Shown here piece by piece: positions 1 through 4,393 of a stretch of DNA of 21,907 nt (position 1 is the first letter of the stretch; every line of letters starts with the position of its first letter). Position numbers and translations under genes: made by a program. The notes under the pieces were generated by a model. That model saw only the letters and a program-made list of their open reading frames with translations, was not told the origin of the DNA and did not search any database. This stretch comes from a virus, in the IMG/VR virus record IMGVR_UViG_3300043411_002907, positions 1-21,907 of that record, one strand, 5' to 3'.

Positions 1-83
1 GAGCGGGGGGACCGCGGAGCGCGCCACGCGCGGGGCTGCGTCCCGCGCCGCCCGCGTGCGCCGGATCGCGGGGACCTCGCAGG

Positions 84-102
84 GGTGACGCGATTCGTCA
101 CC
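84..102. promoter_or_regulatory. Operator-like dyad 1 (GGTGACG-N5-CGTCACC)
   Basis: A perfect 7-base inverted repeat with a 5-base spacer. It sits one base before a second, longer dyad built on the same TGAC...GTCA core, which suggests tandem binding sites for one dimeric regulator. The regulator is not identified. Confidence 0.45.
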
Positions 103-103
103 A

Positions 104-125
104 GCTATGACACGGATGTCATAGC
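104..125. promoter_or_regulatory. Operator-like dyad 2, perfect 9+9 palindrome
   Basis: GCTATGACA at 104-112 and its exact reverse complement TGTCATAGC at 117-125 are separated by CGGA. The 22-base site is unusually AT-rich for this sequence, as expected for a repressor or activator operator rather than a chance GC hairpin. It lies about 200 bases upstream of the first plus-strand gene. Confidence 0.55.
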
Positions 126-173
126 GTAGAGTTCCACGATTCCGGGCGTTCTAGCAGAAACGGGCGAAACACC

Positions 174-189
174 ATGACAGCGCCGTCAC
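174..189. promoter_or_regulatory. Degenerate third operator-like dyad
   Basis: ATGACA (174-179), a 4-base spacer, then CGTCAC (184-189). The left half is identical to that of the 104-125 site and the spacer length is the same, but the right half is imperfect (GTCA conserved). It lies 67 bases from the equivalent position of dyad 2. A weaker secondary site for the same regulator is the likely reading. Confidence 0.35.
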
Positions 190-324
190 ACTACGCCGCG
201 AAGGGGCCGCGGACGAAAGCCGCGGAATCCGGGCGTCCTAGAGCGTGACGACGCTGGCACGGTGCTAGCAATAGGGGATTGCACGGCGGCGCGATGGACG
301 CGGCGCTGAAAGGACACGGACACC

Positions 325-588
325 ATGACCATCATCTACTGCCCCTGCTGTGGCTCGATGCTCCGCCCCGGCGCCTCCTGCCGCAAGGGCTGCGCTGTGG
401 AGCCCGTCACCGGGACGATGGCGGACGCGGTCGCGGCACAGGGCGCCTACCTCGCGGCGCAGGCTGCGAAGGCGCCTGCGAAGCCCGCCCCGGCGACCGT
501 CGCGCCGAAGGCGCCCGCGCGCCCCTTCCGCCCGATGTGGCAGCGCCGCTGCACCTGCGGCCAGTGCATGGCCTGCATCGGCGAGTGA
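325..588 (+). CDS. Small cysteine-rich (zinc-ribbon-like) protein, unknown function
   Basis: An 87-residue protein that I do not recognise as a named family. Both ends carry cysteine clusters: CPCC at residues 6-9 with further Cys near 19 and 23, and CTCGQCMAC close to the C-terminus. The middle is an Ala/Pro/Lys-rich linker. Two CxC/CxxC pairs separated by a linker suggest a zinc-binding knuckle. The start is chosen because AAAGGACA lies just upstream. The same ...CGGACACC-ATG context precedes the next gene, so both starts support each other. A perfect GC-rich hairpin follows seven bases after the stop. It is first in a row of five small plus-strand genes opposite in direction to the phage operon. 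Confidence 0.65.
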   Translation: MTIIYCPCCGSMLRPGASCRKGCAVEPVTGTMADAVAAQGAYLAAQAAKAPAKPAPATVAPKAPARPFRPMWQRRCTCGQCMACIGE

Positions 589-595
589 GGTCGAA

Positions 596-629
596 ACGCC
601 CCCCAGGGCGTCCGCGGGTGATGCCCGCG
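596..629 (+). other. Paired GC-rich hairpins after small gene 1
   Basis: ACGCCC (596-601) pairs perfectly with GGGCGT (606-611), and CGCGGG (613-618) pairs with CCCGCG (624-629). Neither is followed by a T-tract, so a classic intrinsic terminator is unlikely. A structure separating adjacent coding units or stabilising 3' ends is more plausible. Equivalent hairpins follow the next three genes. Confidence 0.5.
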
Positions 630-664
630 CTGATGAGACCAGACACAGGAAGACCACGGACACC

Positions 665-973
665 ATGAAGACCACCATCCTCGCCACCGGCACCGTCGAG
701 ACCCTCGCCCCCGAGACCGCCGCGATCCGCCCCGCGCGCTTCGCCTCGCTCTACCGCCGCCACCACGGCGCGGGCGAGGAGGTCCCCGCCGAGGTCCACA
801 CCGCGGCGATGTGGGCGGGCGCGGACAGCGCCGACGCGCACGAGGCGCTCGTCGCCGAGCTCGCCGATGAGGCCTCGCGCCTCGACGCGCTGCCCGAGGG
901 TGAGGACTGCTACGTGCTCCTCGCGGGACAGGGCGACGGCTGCGACGTGTGGGCGCGCGCGACCATCGGCTGA
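665..973 (+). CDS. Small hypothetical protein (102 aa)
   Basis: A 102-residue acidic, soluble protein starting MKTTILATGTVETLAPET. No family is recognised. The start follows ACAGGAAGACC, a good ribosome binding site, and shares the CACGGACACC-ATG context of the preceding gene. The C-terminal part (about residues 55-100) is Asp/Glu-rich, with an ED-C-YVLLAG segment that looks like a beta strand of a small alpha/beta fold. There are no membrane segments. The gene is preceded by a 76-base spacer and followed by a spacer of 133 bases with two hairpins. Function is unknown; small phage early proteins or host accessory proteins are both possible. Confidence 0.7.
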   Translation: MKTTILATGTVETLAPETAAIRPARFASLYRRHHGAGEEVPAEVHTAAMWAGADSADAHEALVAELADEASRLDALPEGEDCYVLLAGQGDGCDVWARATIG

Positions 974-981
974 CCGCACCC

Positions 982-1000
982 ACGGCCCCTCGCGGGCCGT
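982..1000 (+). other. Post-stop hairpin after small gene 2
   Basis: ACGGCCC (982-988) and GGGCCGT (994-1000) form a perfect 7-bp stem with a CTCGC loop, starting eight bases after the stop codon. No T-tract follows. The 13 bases GGCTGACCGCACC around the stop (968-980) recur exactly at the stop of the next gene (1380-1392). Confidence 0.5.
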
Positions 1001-1031
1001 CCATTGCCCCCGCGCGACGGTGGCAGCGGAC

Positions 1032-1046
1032 GGCGCACGATGCGCC
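1032..1046 (+). other. Second spacer hairpin (GGCGCA-CGA-TGCGCC)
   Basis: A perfect 6-bp stem with a 3-base loop in the spacer between the second and third small genes. Its upstream arm is part of a 13-base string GGACGGCGCACGA (1028-1040) found again at 1437-1449 in the next spacer, where it also forms a hairpin. Repetition of the element makes chance less likely. Confidence 0.45.
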
Positions 1047-1106
1047 AAGCTGTGATGCCGCGAGGCGAGGGACCCGCGCCCACGGGGCGCAGAAGGAGCA
1101 CCGACC

Positions 1107-1385
1107 ATGAGCACGACCAGGGCCAGCGGCAGGGATTTGATCGAGGCGAAGCGGGCGGCGGAGATCGCCGCGGTGAAGGCGTACGGTCCTGGGGCCGTGG
1201 TCTTCAGCCACTGCGGCGCCGACGCGCGGAGCGGGACCAAGGTCGTCTTCGACCACGTCGGCGCGAAGAGCGCGGACGGGTCGAGGGTGATCGAGATCCC
1301 GAACCCGCCCGGCGACCACGAACTGACGCGTCACGCCGAGGGCCTTCGGCTCCTCGTGGTCGAGCTCGAAAAGGTGCAGGGCTGA
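1107..1385 (+). CDS. Small hypothetical protein (92 aa)
   Basis: A 92-residue protein starting MSTTRASGRDLIEAKRA, with no recognised family. It opens with a likely helix (about residues 8-26), followed by alternating strand-like segments including VVFSHCG and KVVFDHVG, and ends with a leucine-rich helix (LRLLVVELEKVQG). It looks like a compact soluble alpha/beta protein. AGAAGGAGCACCGACC directly upstream gives a strong AAGGAG ribosome binding site and fixes the ATG. It sits third in the plus-strand row of small genes and is followed by a hairpin spacer. There are no membrane segments or signal peptide. Confidence 0.7.
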   Translation: MSTTRASGRDLIEAKRAAEIAAVKAYGPGAVVFSHCGADARSGTKVVFDHVGAKSADGSRVIEIPNPPGDHELTRHAEGLRLLVVELEKVQG

Positions 1386-1392
1386 CCGCACC

Positions 1393-1409
1393 ACGGGGCC
1401 GCGCCCCGT
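1393..1409 (+). other. Post-stop hairpin after small gene 3
   Basis: ACGGGGC (1393-1399) pairs perfectly with GCCCCGT (1403-1409) around a 3-base loop, seven bases after the stop codon. There is no T-tract. It is the counterpart of the hairpins at 596-611 and 982-1000. Confidence 0.5.
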
Positions 1410-1439
1410 CCCCGGTGCTCCCGTGCGGAGCCTCGGGGA

Positions 1440-1454
1440 CGGCGCACGACGCCG
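1440..1454 (+). other. Second spacer hairpin (CGGCG-CACGA-CGCCG)
   Basis: A perfect 5-bp stem sharing the GGACGGCGCACGA string with the spacer before it (1028-1040). It lies 36 bases before the next start codon. Confidence 0.4.
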
Positions 1455-1490
1455 CAGCGCCGGATGGACCCGGCGAGAGGAGAGACGACG

Positions 1491-1712
1491 ATGGGCCACT
1501 GGATCGACGACGACATGGGGATCCGCTACCGCTGGGACGACGCCGCGCAGGGCATTGAGGTGCAGCGCGCATGCACCTCGGGCGCGGGCTTCGTCGACGC
1601 CGCGACGGTCGACAACGCCGCGGCCTTCGCCGCGCGCCAGCTCACGGCGCGGGATGCCCGACGCGCGGGCGCCCCGGCGTGGTTCTGCGACGCGGTCACG
1701 GCCGCGGGCTGA
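1491..1712 (+). CDS. Small hypothetical protein (73 aa)
   Basis: A 73-residue acidic protein starting MGHWIDDDMGIRYRWDDAAQ, with no recognised family. The ATG at 1491 is preferred over an in-frame ATG 27 bases upstream because GAGAGGAGAGACGACG gives a good GAGGAG binding site at normal spacing. The N-terminal half is rich in Trp, Tyr and Asp. The C-terminal half is an Ala-rich helical stretch ending in AWFCDAVTAAG. It is fourth in the plus-strand row and is again followed by a GC hairpin. Confidence 0.65.
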   Translation: MGHWIDDDMGIRYRWDDAAQGIEVQRACTSGAGFVDAATVDNAAAFAARQLTARDARRAGAPAWFCDAVTAAG

Positions 1713-1727
1713 GTCCCGGCATCCGTC

Positions 1728-1755
1728 GCTGCGCCCCCACGCGGGGCGTAGCAGC
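1728..1755 (+). other. Post-stop hairpin after small gene 4 (imperfect)
   Basis: GCTGCGCCCC pairs with GGGGCG-TA-GCAGC, with a short bulge. It starts 16 bases after the stop codon. The rest of the 120-base spacer is GC-rich and ends in the strong binding site of the next gene. No T-tract follows. Confidence 0.4.
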
Positions 1756-1832
1756 GGGCGCCGCGGGCGTCAGACGTGGGGCGCACGGGGCGTCCCTGAG
1801 ACGGCCGGGAGAGACCGGCGGAGGGTGTGAGG

Positions 1833-2033
1833 ATGCGACACGGGACCTGTCAGGGACGGGACGGCCACGGCGGGTGCGGGCGGGCGCTGATTCAGCGGCC
1901 GCCCCTGGGCTGGCTGCCGCTGTGGTGCGGCGGCGTCGATACTGTCTTCGACGATGGACGGGACACGCGCCCGTCCGACGAGGACGTGCGGCGGTGCGAC
2001 CGCGCGGGCGCCGCGCGGAGCAAGGCTGTCTGA
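1833..2033 (+). CDS. Small cysteine-rich protein (66 aa), unknown function
   Basis: A 66-residue protein starting MRHGTCQGRDGHGGCGRALI. Cysteines lie at residues 6 and 15, with another in WCGG (about 33) and one near residue 55, a spacing compatible with a small zinc-ribbon fold, although the last Cys is not part of a clean CxxC pair. No family is recognised. The ATG at 1833 follows GGAGGGTGTGAGG, a strong binding site; a GTG six bases upstream in frame is possible but badly spaced. It is the last plus-strand small gene and converges on the minus-strand genes that end at 2118. The 84-base convergent gap (2034-2117) contains no clear terminator. Confidence 0.55.
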   Translation: MRHGTCQGRDGHGGCGRALIQRPPLGWLPLWCGGVDTVFDDGRDTRPSDEDVRRCDRAGAARSKAV

Positions 2034-2117
2034 CGCGCGGGCGATGGGGGGCGATGGGGGATGGACCGCACCCGCAGGACGCTGGGCGTGGTGCGCCGGG
2101 ATGGCGCGGGGGTGGGG

Positions 2118-2270
2118 TCAGTCGTGCGCTCGGCGGTTGCCCGCCTCGCGCGGTACGGTCCAAAACACCGCGTCGGGGTCTGCGCCGCGGAGCACGCGGG
2201 CGACGACGGCGCGGGTGTCGGCCTTGGTCCGCTGGGTGACGCGGGTGTCGGGGGTGTGGTGCGGGGTCAT
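2118..2270 (-). CDS. Small hypothetical protein (50 aa)
   Basis: A 50-residue protein starting MTPHHTPDTRVTQRTKADTR, basic and probably helical (RAVVARVLRGADPDAVFW), with no recognised family. The main support is its ATGA overlap with the stop codon of the gene before it (2267-2270), the coupling style used in the lysis operon upstream. It would be the final gene of the minus-strand run. A competing plus-strand open frame covers this region but has no such coupling. Confidence 0.45.
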   Translation of the reverse strand: MTPHHTPDTRVTQRTKADTRAVVARVLRGADPDAVFWTVPREAGNRRAHD

Positions 2271-2473
2271 GCTCTCGATGTGTGGTGCATCTCCAGCACC
2301 GCCAGTGACGGCCGCGCGGGCGCGTCGTCGAAGAACTCGCAGTGATCCCCGGCGCAGCGACACTGCGGCTCGACCCACACGTCGCAGGTCACGCACGCCA
2401 TGCGGTCGTGCGCTTCGGCACGGGCGAAGGTGTGGCCGACGTGTGCGGCCGCGGCGACGTGCTTGCGGGGCAT
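2267..2473 (-). CDS. Small cysteine-rich protein (68 aa), putative zinc-binding
   Basis: A 68-residue protein starting MPRKHVAAAAHVGHTFARAE. The centre has HDRMACVTC, then QCRCAGDHC: a CxxC pair followed by CxC and a further Cys, plus nearby His residues, a plausible metal-binding arrangement. No family is recognised. There is no good ribosome binding site; the ATG lies only five bases after the CCA end of the tRNA gene, so tRNA processing would leave an almost leaderless message. A later start at the Met before ACVTC is an alternative. Its stop overlaps the start of the next small gene (ATGA). Confidence 0.5.
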   Translation of the reverse strand: MPRKHVAAAAHVGHTFARAEAHDRMACVTCDVWVEPQCRCAGDHCEFFDDAPARPSLAVLEMHHTSRA

Positions 2474-2478
2474 GGCGA

Positions 2479-2550
2479 TGGTGGACCCGTCGGGAGTCGA
2501 ACCCGCTGGACCTCCTTGCAAGGGAGGCCCGCCGCCCGCGGCACAAGCCC
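2479..2550 (-). tRNA. tRNA-Ala (UGC), compact
   Basis: Read on the minus strand, all seven acceptor pairs form (GGGCTTG with CGGGTCC, three of them G-U wobbles), and the third pair is G3:U70, the classic alanine identity element. The discriminator is A73 and CCA is encoded. The anticodon stem CCTCC/GGAGG encloses the loop CTTGCAA, giving anticodon UGC. The T-loop is TTCGACT with a stem of four pairs plus a mismatch at 49-65. The D-arm is short (CCGC/GCGG with a 5-base loop) and the variable loop is four bases, so the molecule is 72 bases rather than about 76. It could instead be a tRNA 3' fragment at an attachment site with a fortuitous 5' half. Confidence 0.7.
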
Positions 2551-2561
2551 AGAGTGCCGCG
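2537..2561 (-). other. Inverted repeat overlapping the tRNA 5' end
   Basis: CGCGGCAC (2537-2544) and GTGCCGCG (2554-2561) are perfect 8-base complements. One arm is the D-arm side of the tRNA and the other lies in the tRNA leader, so the precursor could form this hairpin instead of the mature 5' half. Confidence 0.4.
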
Positions 2562-2576
2562 TGTCGTGCGGCGACG

Positions 2577-2593
2577 CCGAGGCGCTGCCTCGG
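2577..2593 (-). other. GC-rich hairpin between the 49-aa gene and the tRNA
   Basis: CCGAGGC (2577-2583) pairs perfectly with GCCTCGG (2587-2593) around a 3-base loop. It lies in the 70-base gap between the last small membrane-protein gene and the tRNA. There is no T-tract, so it may be a processing or stability element rather than an intrinsic terminator. Confidence 0.4.
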
Positions 2594-2620
2594 AGGTCCA
2601 TGGGTACGGACGCGGTCAGG

Positions 2621-2770
2621 CTACCAGCGCCCGCGCGCTGCGTCCACGTCCGCGCGCACCACGGGGCCGGGCGCGACCGCGTCCGCCGCGAGCTCGCACC
2701 CGCGCCCGATGAGCGCGGCGACGACGAGCCCGAGGAGGATGCCTGCGAGCGCGTGTGCGGCGCGCTTCAC
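2621..2770 (-). CDS. Small membrane protein (49 aa) of the lysis cassette
   Basis: A 49-residue protein with a basic N-terminus (MKRAAH), one hydrophobic segment at about residues 7-22 (ALAGILLGLVVAALIG) and a short polar tail containing a single Cys. The GTG start overlaps the TGA of the preceding 27-residue gene (GTGA at 2767-2770). Position right after the endolysin suggests a holin accessory, antiholin or spanin-like role, but no family match is visible. The sequence before the Cys (IGRGC) is not a proper lipobox, so a lipoprotein is unlikely. Confidence 0.55.
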   Translation of the reverse strand: MKRAAHALAGILLGLVVAALIGRGCELAADAVAPGPVVRADVDAARGRW

Positions 2771-2850
2771 CAGCGCACCAGCCGTCCGGTGAGCGCGGCC
2801 CACAGCGCGACGCCGTATCCGATCGCCGCGAGGATGAGCAGAGCGCTCAC
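2767..2850 (-). CDS. Very small membrane peptide (27 aa)
   Basis: A 27-residue peptide, nearly all of it one membrane segment (SALLILAAIGYGVALWAAL), ending GRLVRW. Its GTG start overlaps the stop of the GH25 gene (GTGA, 2847-2850) and its stop overlaps the start of the 49-residue gene in the same way. Two identical coupling junctions are the main reason to accept so short a gene. A holin-related or regulatory membrane peptide is a reasonable guess; no homology can be claimed. Confidence 0.5.
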   Translation of the reverse strand: MSALLILAAIGYGVALWAALTGRLVRW

Positions 2851-3587
2851 GGCTCCTCCCGTCCGCACAGCTTCCAGAACACCGCGAGGTCGTCTTCTGT
2901 GCCGCGGAAAACACTGCGGTCCTGTCGCGCGCGCGCGAACCCCGGCACGGTGCGCGGGTAGCGCACGCGGTCCGCGGGGCCGTCGCTGCCGTTGGTGTAC
3001 TGCATCATCGACCAGCGATCCCACGCGATCGGGACCTTCACGGTGAGCGGGTCCGGGCCGTAGGCCGCGAGCCATAGCGGGCACCGCGCGAGCACGGCGC
3101 GTTGCTCCGGCGTCGCCCGCGCGCACTCAGCGCGGAGCATCGAGAGGTAGCCGTAGAACACCGGCCAGCGTCCCGTCACCTCGCGCACGCGCGTGACGAA
3201 CGCGACCGCGTTCCCGAGCGTCATGTTCCCCGCGGCGCCGTGGTTCGTCTCGAAGTCGAGGACCAGCAGCTCCGCGCGATCCCCGACCACCGACAGGAAG
3301 AAGTCGGCCTGCGCCGCGCCGGTGCCGTTGCCGCTGGCGAAGTGGTACGCACCGCGCGCGAGCCCGTGGACCTTGCACGCGTCCATCGCGGCGATGAACT
3401 TGGGGTCGCGCCAGTCGAGTCCCTCCGTCGCCTTGTGGATCATCGCGACGATGCCGCCCGCGCGCGACACCGCGAGGTCATATGCGCCGTCGGAGTGGTG
3501 CATGTCCACGATGCCCGTGCAGAGCACCGGGGACGGCGTCGAGAGCCCCGCCGCCACGCGCTCGGAGTCCGTGAGCCGGCCGGTCAC
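2847..3587 (-). CDS. GH25 lysozyme, putative endolysin
   Basis: A 246-residue glycoside hydrolase family 25 (Cellosyl/lysozyme type) enzyme, expected to cleave the MurNAc-GlcNAc bond of peptidoglycan. Family signs: GIVDMHHSDG at residues 25-34 with Asp28, AMIHKATEG (48-56), the region around YHFAS (81-85), and the catalytic strand VLDFET with Asp111 and Glu113, followed later by WPVFYGY, LWLAAYG and MMQYTNG. There is no signal peptide, so release would need a holin. The start is GTG, overlapping the stop of the peptidase gene (GTGA at 3584-3587). The first 20 residues or so precede the barrel and may be a short extension. Position after the peptidase and before two tiny membrane proteins fits a lysis cassette. 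Confidence 0.88.
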   Translation of the reverse strand: MTGRLTDSERVAAGLSTPSPVLCTGIVDMHHSDGAYDLAVSRAGGIVAMIHKATEGLDWRDPKFIAAMDACKVHGLARGAYHFASGNGTGAAQADFFLSVVGDRAELLVLDFETNHGAAGNMTLGNAVAFVTRVREVTGRWPVFYGYLSMLRAECARATPEQRAVLARCPLWLAAYGPDPLTVKVPIAWDRWSMMQYTNGSDGPADRVRYPRTVPGFARARQDRSVFRGTEDDLAVFWKLCGREEP

Positions 3588-4393
3588 AGCGCGCCCCGCG
3601 GGTCGTAGTCCGGGCGCACGTCGAGGTCGCTCCCCTTCGGCGGGAAGAGGTCGCCGGGCGCGTGTCGGATCGCGCGCAGCGCGTGGATCTCCCCGCACCA
3701 CGCGAGCGAGAGCCACGCGGCCGGGAGCCACGCTTCGCCGCCCGCACCCCACGAGATCCCCCAGGAGTTGCGCACGCGGAGCTGTACCCCGTGCGCGTCG
3801 CATTGGTAGCCCACGAGGCAGACGGCGTGACCGCCCACGGCGTCACCGTCGGGCGCAGGGAGCACCTCGCCCGGTGCGTCCCACTGGTCGGTCACGCGCA
3901 CGCCGACGACGACGGGATGCCCGCACGCGAGCTCCCAGCAGACGCTGTCGAGGTCATGCGCGAGCGGCTCCGCGGACACGAGCCGCGGCGCGTCGGGCGC
4001 GCGGTCGCGCGGCTGCGCGGTGTAGCTCCCGTCGAAGGTCGCCGCGGGCTCGACGAGTTCGCGCTCCCATCCGCCGCGCAGCACCTCGATCCCGTCCGCG
4101 ATGATCGCGCCGGAGTCCTCGCGCGTGGTGCCGATCGCGCGACGGGCGCGGTAGTACAGCGCCGTCCGGTCGGGGCGCTCGGGCGTGTAGCCCGCGCGCG
4201 GCGCGAGGATCTCCGCGGCGCACGCGAGGGCCTGAGCGACGCACGATCCGACCTGCCGCTGGTCGTAGACCTCCGCGGGCGCGTCGAGCCGGACGTGCGA
4301 CGGGAGGGTGAGCCCCGGCGACGGCGCCGTGACTCGGCCCGCGTGCGGACGCCCGTAGCGGTCCGGGGAGAGCCATCCGAGGGGGCGAGTCAT
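3584..4393 (-). CDS. Papain-like (C1 family) cysteine peptidase
   Basis: A 269-residue cysteine peptidase of the papain fold. The active-site set is complete: Gln45 (oxyanion hole) and Cys51 in DQRQVGSCVAQ, His189 in GGHAVCLVGY, and Asn209 in RNSWGISWG, with the expected spacing. There is no signal peptide and no clear inhibitory pro-domain; only about 40 residues precede the active-site region. The ATG overlaps the stop of the 302-residue membrane protein (ATGA, 4390-4393) and its own stop overlaps the GH25 start. The context suggests a role at lysis or entry, such as cutting peptide stems, cell-wall-linked proteins or host proteins, but the substrate is unknown. Virion maturation is an alternative. 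Such enzymes are not a standard part of phage lysis cassettes. Confidence 0.85.
   Translation of the reverse strand: MTRPLGWLSPDRYGRPHAGRVTAPSPGLTLPSHVRLDAPAEVYDQRQVGSCVAQALACAAEILAPRAGYTPERPDRTALYYRARRAIGTTREDSGAIIADGIEVLRGGWERELVEPAATFDGSYTAQPRDRAPDAPRLVSAEPLAHDLDSVCWELACGHPVVVGVRVTDQWDAPGEVLPAPDGDAVGGHAVCLVGYQCDAHGVQLRVRNSWGISWGAGGEAWLPAAWLSLAWCGEIHALRAIRHAPGDLFPPKGSDLDVRPDYDPRGAL

Larger units (their letters stand above)
1..324. other. Non-coding leader region with operator-like dyads
   Basis: I find no convincing gene here on either strand. From about base 84 on, the sequence is less extremely GC-rich than the flanking genes and is full of symmetry: three TGAC/GTCA dyads (84-102, 104-125, 174-189), a CCGCGG/CCGCGG inverted repeat (207-212 and 220-225), and a 16-base direct repeat with 14 matches (139-154 and 226-241). 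It ends at the first plus-strand gene, so it is probably the control region for that gene set. I could not place a convincing -35/-10 pair. Bases 1-83 hold nothing I recognise and could be the tail of a gene outside the window. Confidence 0.55.

Noticed and set aside
596-1755. Intrinsic terminators after the small plus-strand genes
   Set aside because: Stems are strong, but none is followed by a run of T, so I list them as hairpins rather than terminators.
589-1832. Integron-type cassette array with attC sites
   Set aside because: One-directional small genes with hairpin spacers resemble cassettes, but I see no GTTRRRY/RYYYAAC core sites and no integrase.
2061-2345. Plus-strand 94-codon open frame
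   Set aside because: Competes with two minus-strand genes joined by an ATGA overlap, and has a low-complexity Gly/Val composition; the minus-strand pair is better supported.
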